Source: Prorocentrum cordatum (taxonomy: Eukaryota; Sar; Dinophyceae; Prorocentrales; Prorocentraceae). From it: a DNA stretch of 64,000 nucleotides. A program made the translations under genes and the position numbers. The DNA lies in assembly GCA_963575745.1 (NCBI GenBank), contig CAUYUJ010012558.1, forward strand, positions 143,501 through 207,500, given 5' to 3'. Every line of letters begins with the position of its first letter. Positions within the stretch are counted from its first letter, which is position 1. Of this stretch, positions 53,224 through 62,772 are shown one piece after another. The notes under the pieces were generated by a model that saw only the letters and a list, made by a program, of their open reading frames with translations, had not been told where the DNA came from and did no database searches.

Positions 53224-55926
53224 ATGTTGGCCTCACCGCAGACTACCCCACTCTCCCTCGAGCAGTATTCTAAGGACATACCGCCGGGCTGGCGGCCACG
53301 GGCATATCCAATTCGTGAGTATCGAGAAGCGCTGGAGATATGGAGTCGACTCACACGGTTGGAACAGGACCAGCTCGGCGCAGCGGTCACGAGCAGACTG
53401 GAAGGCCCGGCACTACGAGCAGCTCAAGATCTACGCGTGACGCGACTTGATCAGGCAGGCAATGTTGTGAACTACCGTGGCATCGAGGCGGTCAGTTTAC
53501 CAAGAGTTGCAGCAATCTTAGACGGCCAAGGCAACGAACTCGCCCCACTACAGCACAGTGGAATCAAGATTCTGAATGACAGATTGTTTGAGATGTATGG
53601 ACTGGACGATCAAGATCTGGCCTGGACCTCACTGGATAGATTCTTCACTTTACGTCAGGGATCCAGTCAGGACTTCATCTCATATCTCTTCGAGTGGGAT
53701 CACCTATACGAAGAAGCTGAACGATATGGAGGATTACAAATGGGCGAGTCAGCTACGGCGTGGCTTTTCTGGTCACGGACGACATTCGCTGACAAGACTC
53801 TCGCGGATCGACGCTTAAAGGTCAATGGAGATCTCAACAGATGGCGCGAGATGGTTCAATTGCAGTTGAAGGTAAGCAAGAACGAGATGGCAGCCAATGA
53901 ACAGCACGTTGAATATAAGAACTACTGGGAAGATTCAGACTCCTGGACGAGAGAGTATGAATACGACTACGACAACTACTACGAGGACGATGAGGAGTAC
54001 TACGACGAGTGGTACGACGAAGAGTATGATGATGATGATGATTGGTATGACGACAATGGAGATCAAGATGGATACGGAGGCGCAGCAGCAGGTGGCACTT
54101 CATCATCTCTTCCATCCCCATCGACACCGGACGAGGACTACTGGCAGCATGTACGCGGAAAAGGATCATACGGCAAAGGAAAGGGCAAGGACGACAAAAC
54201 CGGCAACGGCAAGAACGGCAAGAAAGGAGGCAAGAAACGACAAGGAGATCAGTGTACGCTATGTGGATCAAGATGGCCCAATTCTGACACCTGCCCTCTC
54301 AAGGATGATCAGAAAGAGGACAACGCGTATCAGACTGACGAGCAGTATGATGAGGAGTACTACGGACAAGGAAAAGGCTATCGCAAAGGAAATCGCAAAG
54401 GTAAAAGACGTGGCAACGGCAAAGGATACGATCGAGATCGGCACCGAGGCTATCAAGACAATCGAGGATCTCACGACCATCATCGACGCGATGTTCCACC
54501 TTTCGGCAGAAGCGACTTCCAGCAGCGACAGCAGAAAGGCAAAGGACGTGGCAAGAAAGGATATCGATCAAAAGGAAAAGGCTACGACCAACGACGACAG
54601 TTCTATCAAGACACTGATCGCGAAGACGACGCATATGGAAGCTACACGACCTTGCCGGCCATCCATGAACATGAAGAACCAGACGAACAGGCAGCAGTAC
54701 CAAATGAGACATCCACGTACGAGCGAGACAAGAACATCATGACACGGACCCCTTTATCTTCAGGAGCGTGCCAGTTCGTACCTACCTCGACGGCGGCAGA
54801 GAGAACACCGACGCGGAAAGGATCAGCATACGACGACATATTCGGCACCGGAGAGAGAACCACAGTTGGACAGGGACAACCACGGCATCCACCTGGGTTA
54901 GGCCCAGCAGCTACGGCGACTGGCGCGACGAGCTCAAGCTTTTCGGCATCATCAAGCGCAGTTTCGGTTTCTGCATCTACTCATACCTGCTACAGATGTT
55001 TCTCAGCGGCGATTGCGAAGTGCGGCACGTGTTCCCGTTCGTTTTGCATATGTCACGGATTCAAAGGACACTTGATGGTGATGTGCTCTTCTTGTCTGGA
55101 TATCTCAGCTGCCCGGCAGCAACAACAGCATCAATCACAGCAAGACGCACAGTCACCAGGGACCACTTCTCAGCAGCAGACCACACCGAGCTCTGATGAC
55201 ACGTCATCAAGTTGGATGTTGATACCTAGACCGGACGAATCACAGATTCAGGACGAGCCAGAGGAGCTTGCAGCATTGCCAGCCTCTGGCAACCCGTTCA
55301 AGAACTTGGCGGTCATCAGCGGAGTCAACGTCATCGGCCTCATCGTAGACCCTGGAGCAGCTCGCGGTCTTATCGGAAGTGCTACTCTTCGAGAGATTTT
55401 CGACAAGCTACTACGACCTCGCGGCCTGATGAAGCACGTGATGTGGTATCGTTCAAAGAACAAGTTCACGGGCATCTCATCTCAGCCCCAGCACAGCATC
55501 GGTATATGTGTATTTCCTATTGGTCTGGTTGGAATGAAGCATGCTTACTTTTCTTGCGATGTCATCACAGGTCAGTCAGCGAACTGTCCTGGACTTATTC
55601 CACTACAGACTCTGCTACGACTCGGCAGCATGATATCGTGCGGACACTTCCAGAATCAAGACGGACTTCTGGGACTGAGACTCGGCAGTGGCGAGATGTG
55701 CTCACAGAGGATTCTCTTGACGGACTCATCGCACTACTTACTTCCGATCGACAACTTCGACAAAGAAAAGAACGACGTGTGGAACAAAACAGTGCTTCAG
55801 CATCAGCAGGAAGTGGACGACGGAGCACATCAGCAAGGACAGCATCATCACGGAGTCACTCTTATATCCATGATCGACGGCAACGACCGAGCACCACATG
55901 AGGACCACGGGACTCATTTTCATTGA
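53224..55926 (+). CDS. gag-pro: Gag-protease of copia element 2
   Basis: 900 codons from ATG 53224. Residues 1-230 are an all-helical gag-like region (RAYPIREYREALEIWSRL ... RFFTLRQGSSQDFISYLF). Residues 240-285 are an extremely acidic Tyr-rich tract (YEDDEEYYDEWYDEEYDDDD). A Gly/Lys/Arg-rich nucleic-acid-binding part follows (GKGKGKDDKTGNGKNGKKGG), with CTLCGSRWPNSDTC near 344, a zinc-knuckle variant. A second Cys-rich cluster is at about 589-625 (CYRC, CGTC, CICHG, CSSC). The protease is near 700-860: GLIVDPGAARGLIG, with Asp-Pro-Gly where Asp-Thr/Ser-Gly is usual. The last codons CAT TTT CAT TGA overlap the next ORF. Confidence 0.92.
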   Translation: MLASPQTTPLSLEQYSKDIPPGWRPRAYPIREYREALEIWSRLTRLEQDQLGAAVTSRLEGPALRAAQDLRVTRLDQAGNVVNYRGIEAVSLPRVAAILDGQGNELAPLQHSGIKILNDRLFEMYGLDDQDLAWTSLDRFFTLRQGSSQDFISYLFEWDHLYEEAERYGGLQMGESATAWLFWSRTTFADKTLADRRLKVNGDLNRWREMVQLQLKVSKNEMAANEQHVEYKNYWEDSDSWTREYEYDYDNYYEDDEEYYDEWYDEEYDDDDDWYDDNGDQDGYGGAAAGGTSSSLPSPSTPDEDYWQHVRGKGSYGKGKGKDDKTGNGKNGKKGGKKRQGDQCTLCGSRWPNSDTCPLKDDQKEDNAYQTDEQYDEEYYGQGKGYRKGNRKGKRRGNGKGYDRDRHRGYQDNRGSHDHHRRDVPPFGRSDFQQRQQKGKGRGKKGYRSKGKGYDQRRQFYQDTDREDDAYGSYTTLPAIHEHEEPDEQAAVPNETSTYERDKNIMTRTPLSSGACQFVPTSTAAERTPTRKGSAYDDIFGTGERTTVGQGQPRHPPGLGPAATATGATSSSFSASSSAVSVSASTHTCYRCFSAAIAKCGTCSRSFCICHGFKGHLMVMCSSCLDISAARQQQQHQSQQDAQSPGTTSQQQTTPSSDDTSSSWMLIPRPDESQIQDEPEELAALPASGNPFKNLAVISGVNVIGLIVDPGAARGLIGSATLREIFDKLLRPRGLMKHVMWYRSKNKFTGISSQPQHSIGICVFPIGLVGMKHAYFSCDVITGQSANCPGLIPLQTLLRLGSMISCGHFQNQDGLLGLRLGSGEMCSQRILLTDSSHYLLPIDNFDKEKNDVWNKTVLQHQQEVDDGAHQQGQHHHGVTLISMIDGNDRAPHEDHGTHFH

Positions 55927-58900
55927 GTCCTGGGCACGACGCTAAACTGTTCACTCCAGATACTCTTACCTCATTCTCATCTACAACACGGAAATACTAT
56001 CGAGATTGGCAAGCTCTTTCTTCAAAGGAATCTTTCTCACTGTGGAACGGCGAACCACTCTTTCCTTCACACCTACTTCCAGAGGAGTTGGCAGTTGCAA
56101 GGACCGAATTCAATTCGATTCCAGAAATGTTCTACGCGACCTACACTTGGCTACCGGTCATCACGCCCGAGAACTACGACGCTTTCGAGGCAGCAATGGC
56201 CAAAGGACCTTATTGCGGATATCCGATTCTATGGAGTTGGTGTTCAGGTTCATCCCATCTATCTCTCTGTATGGCATCATTACCCTTCTTATGTGCAGTA
56301 CTTTTCCCAGTTGACCTACGCTACGGATGGGACCTCAAACATCGACCTCATCAACTCAAGTTACAGAGAGCAGACAAGACATTCAAACCAAGAGTTACGA
56401 CTATGGAACCAAGATGCAAGTATTGGAGTCACATGGGCACTGGACGAGACATCAAGGACACCATAGAGTTACGAGAACCAGAAATGCCCATGTTGAAGTT
56501 CATGACCTCACACGCTGTCAAGATCAAGCAGGACTTCAGAGACAATTTTGTGGAGAATCCAAGATCTTCTAGTATTTGGACGAAGTCTCCCTTGGCAGCT
56601 CTCCTTGATCATCCAGCTTATTCGAATCAACGTTACAATACTTGTATGTGTGCTTTCTCCAGTGAAAAGGACGGCCGAAGGAACAAGAAGGACACTACGT
56701 TGATTTCGACTTTCTGTCTCAGTCATTCTGCGAAGCGCTGCAGCTGCAAGAAGGAGCACATACATCTTCAAGGTTATGATAAGGAGACGCATCGCAAGCG
56801 GACAGCAGCAGCAGCAATGTTTTCAAAGAAGTTCTGTACGGCACTCTGCAAGGACATCTTGGCCCTGGAGTCCAAGGAACCAGGAATCTCCTTCAACAAG
56901 TTCTCAAGAGCTGTCCCAGCAGCAGCAGATGACGAGGCAGAAGATGAAGCACCATTAGCTCAGTTACCAGCACCAGCAGGACCTAAGTCCTTAGACGACC
57001 TCATGGAAGAATTCAAGGACATCGACACCAAGAGCATCAAGATCACGCTCGACACCTTCACGCCCACGGAAGCACAATGGATCAAGGCAGCGATTCTTTC
57101 AATCACCGATTACACTATGAGTTTCGGCGTTCCTGGGACACCTACCGGACGGATTTTGATGTTGCCTGGTACTGGTAGGCCACAACAGGAAGGTGCACGA
57201 GTTCTATGTCATGCTCTCAGCCAAGTTTACATGACCAGGACTGTGACATCTCAATGCCATATGTCGGAAGCACACAAGTTTGACGAGACTGAGTTCAGCA
57301 ATCCTGATGACTACAAAGATCGCATCAGATTTCTAGGCAACAAGGACGGCCACTACCACATGAGCGTAGTCAAGGATTGGAGAAGCGCACCTGAAGACGA
57401 CATAGACACCACGACGACGATCTACATCATCACTCTCCTCGGCGTTCACCTTTCGGACATTATACTCGACGGTCCTCCCGGCCGACGAGATCAAGCTCGA
57501 CGACTCAGAGGAAAGCAACCACGACCTACACATGGACCATATGCTATTCCACCAGAGAGACCTGGACCACTTGCGGCTTCTACTGACGACGCCATCGAGA
57601 AGATCGAGATCAACGGCCGTGTCTTATCACGGACGAAGCCCAACATGGAACTTCGGGAGCTACCCAAGAAGTTGACTCATGCCAACGAGAAGGATCGTGC
57701 CGGACTACTGCGTCTACTTCATGAACGCTTCTGGCACAATTCTCCATTGGACATGATGAAGTTGCTGCAAGCCATGCTCTTACCTCAGGCTATCGTTCTA
57801 CAGGGCATGGAGATTTGCAAGGCTTGTGAAGTTTGTCAGCAATGGGCTAAACGTCACATACGACCTCAGATTAAATCGTTTCTGGCTACAGTGTTCAACG
57901 AGATGGTACAGCACGATTTGTTCTTCCTCTGGGATGAAACGTTCATGATTCTTATTGATGAAGCTACTAAGTGGAAGACTGGCGACCACCTCATCAACAA
58001 GACGGGCCCAGTCTTGGTGAAGGCGCTCAACTACCTTTGGATACGCATTTGGGGCGCGATGCAGAACCTTCTCACTGATCAGGAAGGAGGTCTCATGGGA
58101 CACGAAGCCACCAAGCTATGTGATCGACTCGAGATCAATAGACTGGCTATTGGCAAAGGAGGCGCTACCACCAAAGGACTTGTCGAAAGGCATCTAGCTC
58201 TTCTCAAGCTTTCTATGCTCAAGCTCAAGCAGTCAAGTCAAGCAGAAGGATTGGATCTCAGTTACTCCGACATCTGCTACGAGTGTTGCGCCGGCCACAA
58301 TTGTACTCTCAACTATGGCGGCAGCACTCCACAGTTGGCCTTGACTGGACAACTACCGAGGATGATTGCGATCGACAGCGAGACCATCACGTCCATGACG
58401 GGCGCCCTCGAGAAGCGTCCTGACTACATGGAGTCTATGTCACGCGCACGACTACTGGCTCGACAGGCTATCGTACAGTCAGTTATTCAAGATCGATTAG
58501 CTCAGGCATCCAAGATAACTCAGCACCAGCACGAGCCGGAACTACTCGTTCCGGGAACGATATGTGACATTTGGCGAGAACCAGCACGGAAAGACGAATG
58601 CGGATGGCGAGGACCAGCGGAAGTTATCAGCCTGGAGCGACGCGCAGGATCGGCAATAGTCAAGCACCAGGGCCAGCCGCTTATCATTCCTCTACGACAT
58701 CTTCGGCGACACGTTCTCACCGAGCACTACATCACGGAGCTCAACAAGAAAAATGGCATGAGCAGCTTCTACATACACTACGACCTGGCCAACCCTACGA
58801 TGGTCAAGGCAGCGGCTACCTTTCTGGCACCATATCAGATATATGCCGATGGAGTTTTGGTTCCTTCGGAAACGCTGTGCGACCTGATGGACTTAGTTGA

Positions 58901-60110
58901 TGGATCTACGCCCACTAAGATATATTGGTTTGGCTTGGTATGGCAGCAAGAGCAGTATCGATATGTTCCCAGTGAAGAAGCTTGCGATTCATGCAAGCCT
59001 TTGGCCCTGGGCATCAAGATATTCAGCGATACGTTTAAGCCTGTGCATGGTATCTTGTACGGCTCACAAGTACGTCGACTTCCTCAGATTGAATATGCAC
59101 AATGGGCTTTACTGCTACGCTGGCGACGAGAGGACCGAGCTGACTACAGTATTCGTGTACGACGTCCAGACATAGCTCTTCGCTATACAGCCGAGCAATC
59201 TACTAACTACAGCACAATGATGCTCTACAGCTATGACCATTGTGAGGATCTGGACAAGCATTTCGATCCACCAGAGCTGGACTGGAGTGACATCAGCATG
59301 ATTGACTGGCCTGACGACCTCTCTGACATTGTTATTCCGGATCAGCAGCCACCGCGGGATCCACCAGCACCGCCAGCTCGGGCACCACCAGTTCCACCTT
59401 TTCGGTCAAATGCTATACCTCCACAAGAGCCTGGACGACCACCAGATCAGCCATCGCATGGTCAACCCTCGACGGCACCAGCTACGGCAGGCACACCGCA
59501 GCTCAACGTCCCAGGCGACCAGACCATCGACAGCGACGACGACATGGAGGAGATACCAGCTCATGGACATGATCACGACCTACCTCCAGCACCTGGACCA
59601 GCACCTCGACGCATCTCTCGAGAGGCACCTATGGGTCCACCTTCGTTGCAGCCACAGCACCGAGACACACAAGGATCAGAGGACTCACTGCAGACTCCAG
59701 CTACTCCTGACAAGCTACCTTACATTCCTCTCGACTTGGACAAGTCCAAGACAAGCACAGCGGAGAAGCAGAAAGCAGTCGATCCTCCAGACGCGACACA
59801 GTCACCACCTCAGAAGCGAGGAAGATCATCATCGCCATATCCATGGCCCTCTCCTTGGCAGCCAGAGTCACCACCACGACCACCGACGACTTCTACGGGG
59901 AGATATCAACCAGGAGCTTCTTCATCGTCAACGGACTTACCAGCGGCTACGCCGGGTACGTCCTCGACACAGCCAGCTCCAGCGGATTCGACGGAACCAC
60001 CTATACTTCCCATTCGTAAAGATGAAGTACCAGCAGGAGAGCAACCCTCGACTTCTACTGACAGAACTCTGGAATACAGCGACGACCCAGATGGAGATAC
60101 CAGAGTCTGA
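55902..60110 (+). CDS. Pol: methyltransferase-like module and integrase, element 2
   Basis: In the -1 frame relative to gag-pro, with 25 bases of overlap. No ATG opens it, so a frameshift is the likely entry. Numbering is from 55923. About 98-290 is a C5-methyltransferase-like module: WSWCSGSSHLSL, DLRYGWDL, EPRCKYWS (Cys at the catalytic position), ENPRSSSIW, then a Cys/His cluster (CSCKKEHIHLQG). The integrase follows: HERFWH with CKACEVC (600-635), then catalytic D/D/E in QHDLFF, LLTDQEGG and GLVERH (about 664, 717, 752). GWRGPAEVISL near 896 is the C-terminal fold. From about 1135 to the end is a Pro/Asp-rich disordered tail. The ORF ends at TGA 60108-60110; RT continues in the same frame. 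Confidence 0.88.
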   Translation, partial: GPRDSFSLSPGHDAKLFTPDTLTSFSSTTRKYYRDWQALSSKESFSLWNGEPLFPSHLLPEELAVARTEFNSIPEMFYATYTWLPVITPENYDAFEAAMAKGPYCGYPILWSWCSGSSHLSLCMASLPFLCAVLFPVDLRYGWDLKHRPHQLKLQRADKTFKPRVTTMEPRCKYWSHMGTGRDIKDTIELREPEMPMLKFMTSHAVKIKQDFRDNFVENPRSSSIWTKSPLAALLDHPAYSNQRYNTCMCAFSSEKDGRRNKKDTTLISTFCLSHSAKRCSCKKEHIHLQGYDKETHRKRTAAAAMFSKKFCTALCKDILALESKEPGISFNKFSRAVPAAADDEAEDEAPLAQLPAPAGPKSLDDLMEEFKDIDTKSIKITLDTFTPTEAQWIKAAILSITDYTMSFGVPGTPTGRILMLPGTGRPQQEGARVLCHALSQVYMTRTVTSQCHMSEAHKFDETEFSNPDDYKDRIRFLGNKDGHYHMSVVKDWRSAPEDDIDTTTTIYIITLLGVHLSDIILDGPPGRRDQARRLRGKQPRPTHGPYAIPPERPGPLAASTDDAIEKIEINGRVLSRTKPNMELRELPKKLTHANEKDRAGLLRLLHERFWHNSPLDMMKLLQAMLLPQAIVLQGMEICKACEVCQQWAKRHIRPQIKSFLATVFNEMVQHDLFFLWDETFMILIDEATKWKTGDHLINKTGPVLVKALNYLWIRIWGAMQNLLTDQEGGLMGHEATKLCDRLEINRLAIGKGGATTKGLVERHLALLKLSMLKLKQSSQAEGLDLSYSDICYECCAGHNCTLNYGGSTPQLALTGQLPRMIAIDSETITSMTGALEKRPDYMESMSRARLLARQAIVQSVIQDRLAQASKITQHQHEPELLVPGTICDIWREPARKDECGWRGPAEVISLERRAGSAIVKHQGQPLIIPLRHLRRHVLTEHYITELNKKNGMSSFYIHYDLANPTMVKAAATFLAPYQIYADGVLVPSETLCDLMDLVDGSTPTKIYWFGLVWQQEQYRYVPSEEACDSCKPLALGIKIFSDTFKPVHGILYGSQVRRLPQIEYAQWALLLRWRREDRADYSIRVRRPDIALRYTAEQSTNYSTMMLYSYDHCEDLDKHFDPPELDWSDISMIDWPDDLSDIVIPDQQPPRDPPAPPARAPPVPPFRSNAIPPQEPGRPPDQPSHGQPSTAPATAGTPQLNVPGDQTIDSDDDMEEIPAHGHDHDLPPAPGPAPRRISREAPMGPPSLQPQHRDTQGSEDSLQTPATPDKLPYIPLDLDKSKTSTAEKQKAVDPPDATQSPPQKRGRSSSPYPWPSPWQPESPPRPPTTSTGRYQPGASSSSTDLPAATPGTSSTQPAPADSTEPPILPIRKDEVPAGEQPSTSTDRTLEYSDDPDGDTRV

Positions 60111-62195
60111 TACCAGGAGATGATTGATCACCTTGACATTCCCAAGATTGTCAATCTATGCGAACGACTACCCGACGGAACTCAAAAGCAAAGTCTGGAA
60201 GCAATTTATGACGAGATGATCAGCAACCTTTCAGATGATTTTGATTTTGTATCTCCGACACTTTACTCCGACTCGGACCGGTGCTTATACTTCCATTACG
60301 ATTTGCACGAGTCAATGGTTTTTCGAGTTGATGATTCGACGGCGAACCTCACAGACGACGAGATGAGACGTTTTGCGAAGTTGGTTATTGCAGGAGATCA
60401 TAAGGAGTTGAAGGCTTTTGTTACTCATGATATTTTCGAACCTGTACTTCGAGACCACCTACCCGATAAGGCGAACATAGTTGATTGCACATGGGTGAGG
60501 AAATGGAAGGTCAAACACGTCGAAGTCAAATCACGACTATGCGCTCGAGGCTGTTTCGACCGACAGAAGAACTTTATCGAGAAGCACAGCTCGACAGCGA
60601 CAAGATTATCGCAGCGCTTGGTTTTGAGTTTAGGATGTTGTGAAGGTATTCTACATGTGAACGACGAGAATGACGGCGACGTCGACACCGAGAGCCTGGA
60701 TATTTCAACGGCTTTTCTACAAGGACTTGGATATGACAACCTACGAGAGAAAGCAAGGAATCTCGGCTATGAATATCGCGAAGACCGGACAGTCTACATC
60801 CTTCCTCCGGAGAATGTGTGGAGTCACTTTCGACGCATGCCGGAGGCATCTTCCAGTTGGAAAGTTGCTGACAAGGATCGACACATATATGCCCTCAAAT
60901 GCTTGAGAGCAATGTATGGTTTCACAGACGCACCATTGATGTTTCAGTTGGCCTTGTTGGAGTTTCTCAAAGATAAGACAGGAGCTAAATCATCGGTTTT
61001 CGACGACAACTATCTTTACTGGGGCATCGATTACAAGGGCAACAAGGTGATCGTTTTAGTCATGACTGTTCATGTGGACGACTTACAGATCACCGGCAGC
61101 AGATTCTATCGCGATTGGATACACAAGAAGTTGGAATCCAGATTCGGCAAGCTCAAGAGGCAGACGATACCATATACACATGCTGGCCTACAGCTCGAAC
61201 GAATTGTACCGACGTGTATACGCATTCATCAAGATCAGTTCACATCATGTCTTTCGCCATGTGTTATACCAAAAGAGCGAGTCGATGTACCAGATGCACC
61301 CTGCACGGCAGCAGAACACAAGACGTTCAGATCTCTTACTTGTGGAGCACTCTGGGCATGCCAGACACGACTGGAAGAACTATTCAACGTTGTTTCTCTA
61401 CAGACCAAGCTACAGAGTCCGACCATCAAGGACCTCCTGGCGATCAACGCAGTGATCAAGAGACTCAAGAAAAATCCCGAGAAGTTTGGCATCTACTACA
61501 GGAAGCTCAAGGCACCACTACGGATCTCTTGTATTACGGACGCCTCTTCAGCCAACAAGAACAGCAATTTCGCCACAGAAGGAGTCACGATAGGTCTTCA
61601 AGAAGACCGACTACATTTTCCTCTATGTGATCGACAAGATTATCTGCAGGACAATCTGATCAATCGGCTCAGTGGCAAGTTACATGCACTAGTGGTCACT
61701 TCGACCAAGTCTAAGAGAGTTTCACACAGCACGTCCCATGCGGAAACGTTGGCAGCAGCACGAGGAGTTCCCATGGCACAGATTATCGGCATGAGGCTCA
61801 CAGAACCGGAGATTAACATTCTATGCGGACCTCAGAAGCCACTACAGCTTCAAGAACGACTCGACCGAGGGCAGTTGAGTTTACCAGTGGACGCTTTCAT
61901 TGATTGTATGGACCTGTGGGAGTTATGTTGCGGACTTCGAGGAACACCACAGGACAAGTCACAGCGTTTGGGTATTCTGTCGCTTCGAGAAGAGCGACGA
62001 ACCCTGAGATTACGACGACTTTATCATGTACGTACCAAGTGGATGGTTTCAGATATGTTGACAAAGTTCGTGGGAGCAGATTCCAAGTCACTCTTGGAGC
62101 TGATCACCGCCGGTTGTTGGACGATCGCAGGCACACTGCGAGTCAGGCAAGGATTTGGACTAGACAGTACCAAGTCCGACACGACAAGACTATGA
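60111..62195 (+). CDS. Reverse transcriptase-RNase H of copia element 2
   Basis: ATG at 60120 is available, but the frame is continuous with the integrase ORF across the TGA at 60108-60110, so this may be made by readthrough. RT: CTWVRKWKVKHVEVKSRLCA, catalytic LDISTAFLQG (about 193) and MTVHVDDLQITG (about 317), both Asp pairs intact. RNase H: ITDASSAN (472), SHAETLAAARG (539), IDCMDLWE (594) and VSDMLTKF (643), a full acidic set. Ends at 62195. No defects seen. Confidence 0.94.
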   Translation, partial: YQEMIDHLDIPKIVNLCERLPDGTQKQSLEAIYDEMISNLSDDFDFVSPTLYSDSDRCLYFHYDLHESMVFRVDDSTANLTDDEMRRFAKLVIAGDHKELKAFVTHDIFEPVLRDHLPDKANIVDCTWVRKWKVKHVEVKSRLCARGCFDRQKNFIEKHSSTATRLSQRLVLSLGCCEGILHVNDENDGDVDTESLDISTAFLQGLGYDNLREKARNLGYEYREDRTVYILPPENVWSHFRRMPEASSSWKVADKDRHIYALKCLRAMYGFTDAPLMFQLALLEFLKDKTGAKSSVFDDNYLYWGIDYKGNKVIVLVMTVHVDDLQITGSRFYRDWIHKKLESRFGKLKRQTIPYTHAGLQLERIVPTCIRIHQDQFTSCLSPCVIPKERVDVPDAPCTAAEHKTFRSLTCGALWACQTRLEELFNVVSLQTKLQSPTIKDLLAINAVIKRLKKNPEKFGIYYRKLKAPLRISCITDASSANKNSNFATEGVTIGLQEDRLHFPLCDRQDYLQDNLINRLSGKLHALVVTSTKSKRVSHSTSHAETLAAARGVPMAQIIGMRLTEPEINILCGPQKPLQLQERLDRGQLSLPVDAFIDCMDLWELCCGLRGTPQDKSQRLGILSLREERRTLRLRRLYHVRTKWMVSDMLTKFVGADSKSLLELITAGCWTIAGTLRVRQGFGLDSTKSDTTRL

Positions 62196-62579
62196 TATTT
62201 CAGTTCAGGATTTTCATCAGAATCTGAAGTATGATCTGGAGTTTGGTTATATGTGAGATGTTATATGAGCAGCTCCACATGTATAGCATTGTTCGACTTC
62301 AATTGTGGAGCTAGTATTTTATGTTCACCTTTATCGGTTACCACTTCGAGATGGATTATCATCAGATTTATGTCAATGGATTGATTTCAGTTGATGTATT
62401 TCAATGGATTTATATTTGGTGGCCGTGGTGGATATGATAAGCCTGTTATGGCTTACTTAGGACTGCTGTCCTACTCTTCTCCCTTCTCACTCCTTCCTAG
62501 GGCCGCTACCGAACTCCAGTAAAATCGACTGGGTTTAATTTTTATAAGATCCAACATGTCCTAAAGAAAATAGGACCAG
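62196..62579 (+). other. 3' noncoding region of element 2 with LTR fragment
   Basis: 62,203-62,248 resembles the end of the LTR and the start of the primer-binding region (cagttcaggattttcatcag, then tctggagtttggt), with a small duplication. The rest is A/T-rich, with a purine stretch before the 3' LTR. Confidence 0.7.
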
Positions 62580-62767
62580 AGTTGAGATTATTATGTCTAG
62601 GACCTGTTAGGCATGTTGTCTCATGCGCTAGAAGCAGTACCGTACTGTAACGTACTGGCTCAAGTCAAAGCAGTAAAAGATTATCATCTTTATTGCCATT
62701 AGTTCATATAGCTTTCGCTTAAAGAACTTAATATTTCCAGTTCAGGATTTTCATCAGAATCTGGAGT
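62580..62767 (+). repeat. 3' LTR of copia element 2
   Basis: One difference from the 5' LTR. It is preceded by aaagaaaatagga (62563-62575), a plausible polypurine tract, though four bases (ccag) separate it from the LTR. Confidence 0.92.
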
Positions 62768-62772
62768 CCCCT

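Larger units (their letters stand above)
52834..62767 (+). mobile_element. Full-length Ty1/copia LTR retrotransposon, element 2
   Basis: LTRs 52834-53021 and 62580-62767 (188 bp each) differ by one base (a/g near 52,877 and 62,623). The 5-bp flanks cccct (52829-52833 and 62768-62772) fit a target duplication, although the left one lies in a C run. Order: LTR, primer-binding site, gag-protease, methyltransferase-like module plus integrase, RT-RNase H, LTR. All catalytic residues of integrase, RT and RNase H are present, and the three ORFs are intact, so recent activity is plausible. The first junction needs a -1 shift, the second an in-frame TGA readthrough. Confidence 0.95.
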
